From Linnemannia hyalina (taxonomy: Eukaryota; Mortierellomycota; Mortierellomycetes; Mortierellales; Mortierellaceae): DNA of 64,000 nt. The stretch covers positions 2,108,001 through 2,172,000 of the forward strand of contig JAHRHY010000007.1 of NCBI GenBank assembly GCA_019671135.1, in the 5' to 3' direction. Positions 1 through 15,917 of the stretch are shown here, in pieces (position 1 is the stretch's first letter; each line of letters starts with the position of its first letter). The notes under the pieces are model-generated. The model saw only the letters and a program-made list of their open reading frames with translations, made no database searches and was not told the DNA's origin. The translations under genes were made by a program, and so were the position numbers.

Positions 1-151
1 TGCAGGGACCACTTTTTCTTCTTCGTCTTTCAGTCTTCCACCTTTCTCCTTCTTTCAACCCCTCTATCTCATTCACATCACCGGCACCATTACCACCATT
101 ACCACCACCAACTACCACCACCAACTACCACCACCAACTACAACAACTTCA
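1..151 (+). promoter_or_regulatory. ATG17 upstream leader
   Basis: This is the pyrimidine-rich, then ACC-rich, sequence just before the ATG17 start codon. It probably holds the 5' UTR and core promoter. I see no TATA box. The window starts here, so the full promoter is not visible. Confidence 0.4.
101..139 (+). repeat. Three perfect 13-bp tandem repeats in ATG17 leader
   Basis: The unit accaccaccaact occurs three times back to back (101-113, 114-126, 127-139), 12 bp before the ATG. It is a minisatellite-like tract in the probable 5' UTR, and its copy number could vary between strains. Confidence 0.85.
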
Positions 152-778
152 ATGGATGCCTCTGCTCGCTCGCTACTCTTAGACCTCATGGCAAAGTCCA
201 AGAAGGGCCTCTCGTTCGCAGAACAACTGTGCAGTCAGGCTCACGACGAACTGGATGCATGTCAGGGACACTCTACCGAAATCGAAAAGATCTTTTCCAA
301 ACTCTGCTTCGTCTCTCGGCAAATAAAAGTCCAGATTACGGTACTCTGTCACTCCATTCATTCACTTGCTTTCGGGAATGTGTTCGGTAGCTGAGGCAAC
401 CTTGGGATACTCATGTGAGAGTTGAAAGGACTGTGGACTAATACCATATGGACATTTCTCCACTTTTGGGGCTCCGCTTGGGTTGGGTTGCGTATGATAG
501 ACAGTCGAGTCGTTGCTGAGGATAGGACGTTCACGCCTCAGCGAGCTGTGGACTGCTTCCAAGGTAAAAAGAGAACGACGCTATCTATGTTCATGTAACA
601 ATTGAGTCATATCTCTGCAATTGACCACGCTTGAAGACAGAAAGAATAAGACAAGCAATTGCACACGTATGTTAGGATCTGCAAAGGGACCTGAAGAGCG
701 TCTCAGTCCGGATGGAGCTTGCCCTTCGAGCACTCAAAGGCAGACAGGTCGATCCCGAAATTCAAATACCACACCCAG

Positions 779-817
<39 letters not shown>

Positions 818-2309
818 GCAACAAGAGGAATAACGACCTAGAAGGAACAACACCAGGAACTGCGAGCGATGATGTCACGACCACTGCGCCACCAAAGGCA
901 ACGGTTCTGTTTGACTTTCTGGACGAAGTCAGTCTACAGCGGTTACAGCAGGAATCTACAGAACGAATCCAACGGATCCAATCGACGACGCAGCGGCTTC
1001 AGGAGCTGGTGATTCATTTCGGTAACCAGCGGACAGAGTTCAAGGGGTATATGACGAACGCCATCACGTTGGATGAGTCGGCGTTGTCGTTTGCGAGGGA
1101 GAAGATGCATTTGCAGGAGCAGCAGACAACTACTATGGCAGAGCTGTTGGTTTCGTTGGCGAAGCATTATGACCAAGTCGTCCAAGTTTTGACGTGAGTA
1201 TCTTTCGAGTTTGATTGGGTTGATGTGGGTGGTCAGGATTGTTGGCTAACATATCGATGTATTTGTTGTGATATTCTTAGAGCGGACATCCATCCAACGG
1301 ACGAGGAGCTGGAACGTAAGGACCACTTCGCGCGCCGTTGATTGTATTTCTGGACTAATGGCAGGCAATTTTAGGTCCTTGAGTCAAACCTCACATTTCA
1401 TTCTTACCTTGTTTCATATAGTGCTGAGGAACGACACGGATGAGGTGCCGATTGTGATGGAAGAACTGGAAGAGTCCTTGGCGCTTGTGCAGGCCACCAC
1501 GTAAGACGCCACCTGTTTAACAGACAGCTTGTTGCGACACATTAGCATGCCTTCTCATGACCAACACACTGATCCCTTTTCTTTGCATTGTGCGTTATAG
1601 CGAGGAAGTTGGGGTGCGGGAACACTTATACACGACGGCATACGAAGAAGCGCTGGGGTTCTTCAAGAAGATTGAAGCACTGGAACCAGACCTTGTTGAG
1701 CTGGTCGATACATTTCGGTTGGCCGAGGGACTGGAAGATGACTTTAACGCCACCGAGAAGCTCATCGGAGAGATCAATAGCCTTGCTATCTGGTATGTTC
1801 CCGGTTGTTTAATGTGTGCTTTCAGGATGTTGATTGTTCAAAGAATGGCGTCAAAGCACTCATATGAAAAACGACTGGCTTATTGAAATAGGTACGAAGA
1901 GTTCCACAACTCTTATGGGGCATTGATGGTGGAGATTGTGAGGCGACATCAGGCGCACCAGAATCAGGAGAGAATCGTCGCAGACTTTATGCAAAAGATG
2001 CAGGCGAGCTACAACGATGAGATGAGTCAAAGAGCTGTCTTTTCTGAGCGACACGGAAAGTTCTTGCCTGTGGATTTGTGCCCGACTTTTGCTGTAAGTG
2101 ACCGACTACAGCAACCTTTTTTTTTTTGTGTATATGTCAAATTGTCAATGAGCTAATTGAAGTTTGATTGTAACATATTTGTTCAACTTCTTCTTCCGTA
2201 GGACATGCCACCACAATATGAGGTATTGACACACGGAGAATGGACGCTGCCTATGCCGACACGGGCGACGCTGCAGCTCGTAGAAAGCCATTTGGGCAAA
2301 TTAGAATAA
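152..2309 (+). CDS. ATG17: Autophagy-related protein 17 (Atg17-like scaffold)
   Basis: Predicted scaffold of the Atg1 kinase complex, which organises the pre-autophagosomal structure in the cytoplasm. The exon model is 152-340, 676-1193, 1281-1315, 1422-1500, 1601-1792, 1892-2093, 2202-2309. All joins keep phase and give 440 aa, close to the usual fungal length. The protein is almost wholly helical and coiled-coil. The segment starting FLDEVSLQRL after a disordered stretch, followed by long amphipathic helices, is typical of the Atg17 domain. A run of 12 Asn at about residues 100-111, encoded by an AAC repeat, interrupts the N-terminal region. The ATG at 152 opens a helical segment, and no better upstream start is visible in the window. 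Intron 1 (335 bp) is longer than the others. SMC3 starts 175 bp downstream on the same strand. The family call rests on recognition by eye, without alignment. Confidence 0.8.
779..819 (+). repeat. AAC trinucleotide repeat coding poly-Asn
   Basis: An (AAC)n microsatellite within ATG17 exon 2 encodes 12 consecutive Asn. Because it is in frame, unit gain or loss would change the length without breaking the protein. The edges are approximate. Confidence 0.85.
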
Positions 2310-2310
2310 A
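2305..2310 (+). terminator. AATAAA signal containing the ATG17 stop codon
   Basis: AATAAA occupies these six bases, and the TAA stop of ATG17 (2307-2309) lies inside it. If it is used, the mRNA would have a 3' UTR of only a few tens of bases before SMC3 begins at 2485. Confidence 0.5.
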
Positions 2311-2484
2311 GAATGGTGCAAGTCGCGACTGGTGTGAACAGTCACGGTTGTTTGTTGATAGAACGCGCTTAAATTAACATGGTGGCAAAAGGGGACGAGA
2401 CTGTTGCAGAACCTCGACTGGCCATCGTTTTGTTTCTTTCATTCCCCACACTCTACCAAAACCATCGACCCTCCTCCCTCCCTC

Positions 2485-7717
<5,233 letters not shown>

Positions 7718-7742
7718 AAGTATGTGGCATTGGCGGAAAGTG

Positions 7743-7748
7743 AATAAA
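7743..7748 (+). terminator. AATAAA polyadenylation signal of SMC3
   Basis: A canonical AATAAA lies 26 bp past the SMC3 stop codon, at a suitable distance for 3'-end formation. Confidence 0.55.
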
Positions 7749-8175
7749 TTCGTAATACGATGAGTTCCAGGTAGTGAAAATAGCCGCAGGCAGTTCAACA
7801 GATTGCTCAACAAGATGATGTTGTAGCGAAGGGAGGTCGTTCACATTAGTACAATGAGAGGTTGGTGACATGGTATCATTGATAACATGTAAGGTGGTGC
7901 ACACTACTGCAAGTGCTTGTTGCGAGGGCGTCGACATGGGCGTCTTGTGGATGTTCTGTTAACCCGTGCTATTAAGAAAATAATAATCTTGTTTTTGGTG
8001 GCGGGGATTTTCTAGTGGTTCTCAATTGAGCCATGGCTCATTTTTTCCCCCCTTTTGTTGTATTCTCCGTTGCACCTTTTTTCTATTTCCTCTTACCATA
8101 CTGTACTTCACAGTCGACGATCCATGACTTATTGAATTCAACACCCCACACATACACGCGTTCTCCCAACATTCA
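7749..8175. other. SMC3-PIF1 intergenic region
   Basis: About 430 bp without a supportable gene. The right half is pyrimidine-rich with several CCC and TTT tracts, as is common upstream of genes in this window, and probably includes the helicase promoter. I see no clear TATA box or RNA gene. Confidence 0.4.
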
Positions 8176-11100
8176 ATGCCTCCAGAGAACAAGCAATCCT
8201 TCTCACCCGACCACCACAATACCAGAACAACGACAACTCCCTCACGATCCTCTCTAGCCTGCAAGAACAATAGCAATTCGCTACCGACATTGTTTTCGGT
8301 CCTCGCCTCAGAACCATTACGACAACACATTGCGATCCTTACAATGGACCCCTCACCACCGACGATTGTGCACATCACTGCAAGGACTCCTATACCAGAC
8401 GACCACAACGACGTGGTGGCGGTACCAGAGTTAGAAGCATTGGTAGCATTACAGGAGGAGGAAGAGGAAGTAGTGGAGGAGAAAGAAGAGGAAGTAGTAG
8501 AGGAGAAGGTGAAAGAAGAACAAGAAGAACAAGAAGAAGAGGAACAGGACACCGCGCATGAGATGTCGGATTCGTCCAGCTCAACGGTTCAGTCATCACC
8601 CAAGATCAAGGAGGAAGCGATGTCGCAGTTGGTCAAGAAAGAGCGAGAGTGGAGTGTGACTATAGAGCTACCAACACCGCCGACGACGACGACGGTAACG
8701 GAAGCAGCATCAATAGTAGGAAGTGGAAGTGGAGGAGTGAGAGTCGAACTGGAAGCGCAGGACGGGTCTTCTGGAAATCATGCTCCTATCAAAACAGAGC
8801 CGAGACAGGACCCTCGCTTGTCCTCCCAATCCACTGGTACAAGACTCGTATTATTCCTTTCGTTATTAATTATTTACAACAGACGAATTGAGTTTCAATG
8901 ACGCTCCTGCTAATGGTTTTTTTTTCGCGTTACGTTGTCTGTAATTTTAGATGAAGAGGAAGGAGGAGGGGCAGCAGACGAGTCGTTTATGAGTGAGGAC
9001 CAGCCATTGGCCTCGCAGCGTTCAGAACTGGGTGAGTACCTGTCGGCAGAACTCTTTGGGAGCGGTCTTTCGCTCGATGGTGGTTCAACGCCTGTAAAGA
9101 TAAAGAAGGAATTTTCACGGACACGGAGCGATCAGGATATGCGGTTACGATCCCCGGCTTCACCACTCATGTCGCCCTCATCATCGACAGCGGCGGGGAT
9201 AATGTCTACACAAACAGCAGCAGCAAAGTACAAGACTAAGACTATCACAATCACCAAGAAGATTGTCGTTATCGATTTGGACGACAGTGATGACGACGGC
9301 GGTTGCGGCAGCGATGATGGTGCCGCACAAACACAGACAGGAGAACAGGAAGCAGGAGACGTCCGTGCAGCGATGGAGCTAGTTGAGGATGAGGACATGA
9401 ACACGACGGAACCATCTATGCCATCGCACCGGGCTACACCTTCAGCAACAGTGCTCGGTAAACGCGTTGCAGATTCACAACACGTTGACGACTTGAGCCT
9501 AGCCGATGAGAGACTGCCGAAGCGACAAACAACTTCAGGATCATCTCTGACCTGTCCGGTGGAGTTGTTGGATAGTGATTCAGAGGATGAGTGGAGTCGT
9601 CAGGACTTGACGTTTGTTGGTTCAAATCGTGGGTGGTCATCGGCGGCAGCAGCACCTGCAAGGTCAGGATCGAGTTCAGGACTAGGGTCAGGATCGGGAG
9701 TATCGCTGCGAGGGCCTCAAGCTATCCTGAGGAGGGAATTGACTGAGTCAGATCCGAGACAGGAGGCACCGTCGCTTTCACAACAGATCAGGTCGTATCA
9801 GCTACTGCAGCGCGAACGATTCGTAACGAGCCAGATAGCAGCAAAGCGCCAGCAGACTCCTACTGCAGCTCCACCGGCACCACGCCAGCAAACTCTTGTT
9901 GCGGCTTCATCGGCACCACGACAGCAAACCTCGGCTGCAGTTTCGCCGCCATCACACCAGAAGGTTCCAACTACAGCTCCACCGGCATCGCGTCAGCATA
10001 CTCCGATTGTAGCTCCATCAGCTTCACGCCATAAGGCCTCAGTTTCAGTTCCACCAGCACCATGCCAGAAGAATTCAGCAGCAGCCCCGCGGGTACCCAC
10101 TCATCAACCAGCAACTTCAAGGGTCTCCCAGGCGCCTGAGCCACATGGCGCAAATATTGAGTCCCCGCCACATTATCAACACAACTCTGACGACAACATG
10201 GAGGAAGGACTTCCACCGGCGTATGCTGTTCGTGGACCAAGACCTCTCGAGACGGACTACCCAGCCCATATGACAAAGGACGGATTCGAGCTGACAGAAA
10301 CACAACAATACGTGCTGGACCAAGTCATCAACAAGCGGCAGAACGTGTTCTTTACAGGATCTGCAGGAACAGGAAAATCGGTGCTATTGCGAGAGCTCAT
10401 ACTGCGGCTACGGGCCAAACACAGTCGCTGGAGACAGACCAACGAAGATTGGGACGTCCTTGCAGCCGGGCATGTTGCAGTCACGGCATCGACAGGTATT
10501 GCGGCCTGCAATATTCGTGGGTGTACACTCCACTCTTTTGCTGGTATCGGACTCGGCGCGGAACCCATTGAGAAGCTGTGCTATAAGGTTCAGAACAACA
10601 AAGGTGCAAACAACCGGTGGAAGTCGACGGCCGTCTTGGTGATCGATGAGGTCTCGATGATCAGTGCAGAGTTGTTGGACTTGATCGAGCAATTGGCTCG
10701 CTTCATTAGGAACGACAAGAGACCATGGGGCGGGATCCAGGTTGTGCTGGTTGGCGATTTCTTCCAGCTGCCGCCGGTCGAGAGAGGCAAGGAACCGCGG
10801 TTTTGCTTCGAGGCGGATGCTTGGAGTACGATTGATCAGTGTATTCAGTTGCAGAAAGTCTTTCGACAGCGTGATCATGGTATGTACTTGCTTTATTGTT
10901 TTACGCTTACTCTAGGCGACCTTGAAGTACGTCTTCTCATGAACTGACTATTTTTTCTTCTCTTCATTTCTGTTTGACCTTAGTGTTCGTGGACGCGCTG
11001 AATCAGCTTCGAGTCGGGATATTAGCACCTTCAACCCTCAAGGTATTCCATAATTTATTCAGGCCTGTTCCGGAAGGTGACGGTATCAAGCCCACAGAAC

Positions 11101-12089
11101 TGTAAGCGAGACTACAACGATCACGTCGCTGATGCTTAGTTTTGTAATGTCAAGTGCAAATTATCCAGGTTAACCAATACCTTGACTGCCTTTTGTATAT
11201 GATAGGTTTCCGCTCAGGAAACAGGTTGAAGAGTCGAACGCATCGATGCTTGTGAAGCTGCCAGGAGAATCCCATTTCTATGTTGCTCAGGACAGTGGAA
11301 TGATGGCCGCTAAGATGGAACACAATTGTATGGCGCCAACAAAACTGGAACTCAAAGTCAATGCCCAAGTCATGTTGCTCAAGAACCAGAGCGGCGGATC
11401 GTCGGGGCTGGTCAATGGGAGTGTTGGAGTCGTCATCGAGATGACTACACAAGCTGCCACAAATGTCCGGACGAGTAAGGATGGGGAAGCGTTGCCCTCA
11501 CTCAACACACCTGGGGAGCTCTTGCCAAAAGTCCGGTTTATGCATGACTCTGGAGGGCACACGGATATGGTTCTGGGGAGGGAAGAGTGGACAGTCGAGG
11601 CGCCCACGACTAGGAGGGTTCAAAACAACGCGGAGGAGTTTACCACAGAAATTCTAGGTCGTCGTATCCAGATCCCCTTGTGTCTCGCCTGGGCCATGAG
11701 CATCCACAAGAGTCAGGGCCAGACGTTGTCAAAAGTCAAGGTCGATCTTGGTAGAGTCTTTGAGAAAGGTATGGCATTGGGCTTTTGACATTCGATCGTT
11801 TCTTTTGCTCTTTGTTTCCTTCAGGCAACGCGTACTTTCCTTGGCATTCGATCGGAGTAACATATGTCGTTAATAATTAATCGTTTTTTTGGGGGGACGG
11901 GTATTTGCGTGCGCGTCTGTTTGTCTTTGATTCTGGAACATATCTGTAGGTCAAGCATACGTAGCATTGTCGAGAGCCACTTCTTTGGAAGGATTGCAGG
12001 TCACCCACTTTGACGCGCGGAAAGTTCTTGTTCACCAAAAGGTCATCAACTTTTATGAACAGATTGGAGGTGTCCCTTTCGGCCCATGA
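8176..12089 (+). CDS. PIF1: PIF1-family ATP-dependent DNA helicase
   Basis: Superfamily 1B 5'-3' DNA helicase; the family maintains telomeres, mitochondrial DNA and G-quadruplex regions. Exons: 8176-8836, 8951-10879, 10984-11101, 11206-11768, 11950-12089, giving 1136 aa. Residues 1 to about 665 are disordered and acidic or Ser/Pro-rich. They include seven 12-residue repeats (about 521-604) and several IKKE/IKTEP motifs that resemble SUMO sites. The helicase core follows: Walker A GSAGTGKS (690-697), the Pif1 element ASTGIAA, Walker B VIDEVSM (about 783-789), [10 protein letters not shown] (about 822), then [12 protein letters not shown] (about 1069) and YVALSRA (about 1094). ATG 8176 is the first start in the open frame. 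An in-frame ATG at 8344 is a plausible alternative. No clear mitochondrial presequence is visible. The helicase call is firm; nuclear versus mitochondrial role is open. Confidence 0.93.
9850..10101 (+). repeat. Seven tandem 36-bp (12-residue) repeats in PIF1
   Basis: Seven consecutive degenerate 36-bp units encode 12-residue repeats of the pattern Q-x-T-x-x-x-A-P-P-A-x-[37 protein letters not shown] and four more. The register is exact: each unit starts 36 bp after the last, and no indel breaks the array. Confidence 0.85.
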
Positions 12090-12887
12090 TGACCCTCCCT
12101 CGCCTTTTGATTCGACATTTTTTTTTTCGCAGCCGCTCCTTTCGTGCACGTCTGCAAAGCAGAGATGTCGGATTTTGTATATATATACTCTATCACTTGC
12201 ATATCAATATACCTTAGTATCACCTTGATGCACAATCGTCCGTTGGCTTTTGGCATGTACATGTAGGTCGAGCATAGAACCATGTGCTTCGATGCTTTTG
12301 CTTTTCACATTTTGCGGTATCGAATGCACGGACAACATGAAAACAAAGGGTGAACTCAATGACCACATGCGAGTATGTCACGTGTAATGCCATTTTTCAT
12401 GTGCTGCATTCTGCAGGTGAAAAAAAACTGGTGGGAAAAGGTGCATACTACATTTATTTCAAAAACCCCCTTCTTTATCTTTTCCTTCCTTCTTACCTCA
12501 ATCCTTCACTCACACATTATCAGTCCTCCTCCTCCTCCTTTGGTCTTTTTTTCGCTTAGGTAAGTAAGGAGCCATCAGTGCTGCAGCTTTCAAGATAGGA
12601 TACCATCACTGTTTCCATCTCACGCACACCGGGGGTTCTTGTTTGTTTTGCTTGTCATAAACTCACTTTTTTTTTCCGCTCTTTTTTTTTCTTTTTTCTC
12701 TCTGCTTTCTTGGATAACACAAAACACTACAGCTAGCACCAATAACAGAGGAACCCTGCGAACACAGCGCAAGAACACGACCTTCCTCTACCGCACACAC
12801 ACACTCCTTCACGCACGAAGCAAAACAACAACACAGCGCAACAACCAAAAAAAAAAAAAAAAACGACACAAAACAACAAAGCACAAT
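12090..12887. other. PIF1-CDS1 intergenic region with T- and A-rich tracts
   Basis: About 800 bp without a supportable gene. It holds a TATA-like stretch (tatatatac, about 12179-12187), pyrimidine-rich DNA (12470-12560, 12660-12705), an AC-rich leader and an A17-18 tract just before the CDS1 start. The right part probably serves as CDS1 promoter and 5' UTR. Confidence 0.4.
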
Positions 12888-15662
12888 ATGACAAAGTCAA
12901 AGTCGCCAAAGCGATCCACACCGGTAACAAGTCACAACAACGGACACGGATACAGCACAGGGACCAACTTAAGTTCACCACTGTCGACGTCGACGGATGC
13001 AGAAGGAGCACAAATAGAGCGGCCCGAGACTCCTCCTTCAAGCAACGGGAAGCACCATAATCATCATCATCATCATCATGGACCCACAGCTGCTTCTAAA
13101 GAGGTAAAGACCAACACCTGAAAGAGGGGGGGTGGGGCAGGGTTGACTTTTTCTTTTGGGTGGGTTGAGAGTTGGGTCAACCCAGGTTTATTCGTTTCAC
13201 GTACCCACGACGGATTGGAGCGATGACAAGAGGTGGTCGGTGTTTGTCTCGAGGTTGGAGATTACCTGGGCGAGTTCAGGAGTGTGAATGGAATGAACAA
13301 GACGCGAACAATGGAACCAGGAAAAGAAAGGACATGCAAAACAGCAAACAACTCCGAGTTGTTGTTTTTGTGAGGAATGAGCACATTTGGGGTTAGGAGG
13401 AGAGCCGGACAATGAGTTTGACCGAGAGGCGAGGGGGGAACTCAACAGTCAACAGTGCGCGTACATATGCAAAAACGGACATACTCAGGATCAGGTTTTA
13501 TATTTCAGGAGGACCGACAGGAAGTGTTGAGTTATCATTTCAATGGTCTGTAGGAGAAGAGATGGGGGGGGGGGGAGGGTATTGTTGGGAGGATAACGGT
13601 TGGTCATTATACCCATCGTACTTTCGTACCGTTGGTCCAAGTTTTTTGTTGTTTTCTTTGCGTCCATGTGTGTGTCAGTGTGTCTGCGTGTGTGTCCACT
13701 ACAAGATTGCAATGCACAACCAAACAACTATGACGAAGGGGATGACGATTGGCATATCGATACCAGGGTATGGCAGCTATCTTTCAACATTGCTGCTCGC
13801 ACTAAAACAAGTCTCCTCAAAAATCAAACATCCGCTCAGGACAAGTTACGAAAGAGAGCGATGGAGGGATCAAACCAAATCATGACGCTCTCATCCACAT
13901 ATTTTAATTATTGGGGTAAAAAAATCGAGACAAGGCAGGACATGGAGAACAAGGAAGCAAGGAACTGGATGACATGTGTATGAGGTCGTTGGAAACCAGA
14001 GAGGAATGTCACTGTGGAAACGAAGGTTACTTACTGGACACATCAACAACCAAAGTGATATACGTGAATGACCAATGCAACTAATCGATCCTCAATCTAC
14101 CATTGAACCAAATAGGCTGTGGTGTTATTGGCGGACGAGACTGCCAAGGCAAAGTGGGCCAACTGGTCGACTCGTACACTCTGGACACTCATCATGATCG
14201 GAGGCTTCTTTGCCTGTGTTGCTGCTGGACCCGCTGCTGTGATTGTGTTGGTTGTCGTGGTCCAGGGCCTCGTCTACAAGGAAGTCATCTACCTCGCCGC
14301 TGTCCCCAGCAAAGAGAAGAAGTTGCCCTGGTTCCGCGCCATGAACTGGTATGTGTGAGCTCGTAGTTTGTTACATTTTGGATGACGGAGCACTGGACAT
14401 TGGCAAGATTACTCATTCCATTTCATCTTATTTGGTATCTTGTTTTAATAGGTGGTTTTTGTTCAGCACGAACTACTTTTTCTACGGCGAGAGTTTGATC
14501 CATTACTTCCAGCACGTCGTCTTTGTCGACGCTTTCTTGCTGCCGCTCGCCACACACCATCGTTTCATCTCCTTCACCCTCTACGTCATTGGTACGTCCA
14601 CCAGGAACATCTGCAGGATCGTTTGCCGTTGTTATGGACAGCCCTTGGACAGTTTCAAACCGAGTTCTAACAACATCGCCCTGATTTTGCCTCACATGTG
14701 ATATAGGTTTCGTGTTCTTTGTTACCAACTTGAAGAAGGGCCACTACCGCTTCCAGTTCTCGCAGTTTGCATGGACCCATATGACGCTCTTGTTGGTTGT
14801 CTGCCAGAGTCATTTCATCATCAACAACATCTTTGAGGGTCTGATCTGGTTCTTCCTGCCCGTCTCGCTCGTCGTTGCCAACGACATCTGGGCGTACATT
14901 TTCGGATTCTTCTGGGGCAAGACTCCCCTTATCAAGTTGTCGCCCAAGAAAACTGTCGAGGGATTCGTTGGTGGCTGGATCATGACCATCATCTTTGGCA
15001 TGCTCGTAAGTCCTTTCTGGTACTTTACGTTAGTCTCTTTTGTATATGTATATTTACCGCTGCAGACATTGCTAAGACTCCTTTTTTCTTTTTCAATACT
15101 CTAGTTTGCGACGTTGTTCCTGAAATATTCATACATGATCTGTCCAGTCAAGGATTTGCGTGCGACGGCATTCAGTGGACTGACATGCGACCCCAACCCA
15201 GTCTTCATCCCTGTGAAGCACAACCTCAAGCCTTGGATGGTCTCGCTCATCCGTCATGTTGGCGTCCGCTCCACCCATGTCATGATCGCTCCTTTGCAGT
15301 GGCACGTTATCATCATGGCCTGCTTCGCGTCAGGCATTGCACCCTTTGGAGGCTTCTTTGCTTCAGGATTCAAACGCGCTTTCAAGATCAAGGATTTCGG
15401 CCAATCGATCCCTGGACATGGAGGCATCACTGACAGGATGGACTGCCAGTTCTTGATGGGCCTGTTCTCTTACATGTACTACCAGAGCTTCATCAAGTCG
15501 TCGGCCATGACTATTGGGTTTGTGCTGCAGTCTGCGGCCAAGTTGAAGGGAGCAGAGCAAATGGAACTGTTTGACCATTTGAGGCAGTATTTGATTGGGC
15601 AGGGTCTTTTGGATGAGGAAAGTTGTGTGATCATGCCCCCCAAGGAAGCCTGGGTCTCGTAG
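12888..15662 (+). CDS. CDS1: Phosphatidate cytidylyltransferase (CDP-diacylglycerol synthase)
   Basis: Integral membrane enzyme of the ER that makes CDP-diacylglycerol from CTP and phosphatidic acid, the precursor of PI, PG and cardiolipin. Exons: 12888-13103, 14116-14348, 14452-14591, 14707-15005, 15105-15662, giving 481 aa. Residues 1-72 are polar, with a run of His from CAT repeats. The rest holds multiple hydrophobic segments. The family signature is complete near the C-terminus: [11 protein letters not shown], then [12 protein letters not shown], whose two Asp residues bind metal. Intron 1 is 1012 bp, about ten times the usual size here, and joins a disordered first exon to the catalytic body; an alternative promoter inside it is possible. 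An AATAAA follows at 15708. Confidence 0.95.
13104..14115 (+). other. Oversized first intron of CDS1
   Basis: 1012 bp from GTAAAG to AG, phase 0. It contains an 8-bp inverted repeat (13161-13168 with 13177-13184), a run of 12 G (13564-13575) and GT-rich DNA. Open frames inside it show no recognisable domain. It could hold a second promoter or a noncoding RNA, but nothing in the sequence proves that. Confidence 0.7.
13564..13575 (+). repeat. G12 homopolymer inside CDS1 intron 1
   Basis: Twelve consecutive G, followed by AGGG, on the transcribed-sense strand of the long intron. It is a possible G-quadruplex-forming tract in the pre-mRNA and a likely spot for assembly errors. Confidence 0.9.
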
Positions 15663-15707
15663 GCTCGATGGTCATCTAGCCAGTGCAAGCACTACAAGCA
15701 AGCAAGC

Positions 15708-15713
15708 AATAAA
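15708..15713 (+). terminator. AATAAA polyadenylation signal of CDS1
   Basis: AATAAA lies 46 bp after the CDS1 stop, before the pyrimidine-rich leader of the next gene. Confidence 0.55.
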
Positions 15714-15917
15714 CATATAAGCATTTAAATCAAATTTGACTCGCCCCTGTTCCTTTTTCTTCTCTTTTCCCACATACACACGCCACCAAAATCAATTTTC
15801 TAAGTCACACACACTTCTTCCTTTCTTTCGTCCCTTTTCACTCGCAAAAGCATACAGCTACACATCCTCTCGCATACACACACACACACGTACACGCTCT
15901 TCTCTACAGTCTTCGTG

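Noticed and set aside
8022..8552. 176-aa minus-strand Ser-rich frame
   Set aside because: It is the antisense shadow of the acidic GAG/GAA-rich first exon of the PIF1 gene.
13412..13983. 157- and 127-aa frames in the CDS1 intron
   Set aside because: Overlapping frames with no domain, composed of homopolymer and GT-rich DNA; probably intronic by chance.
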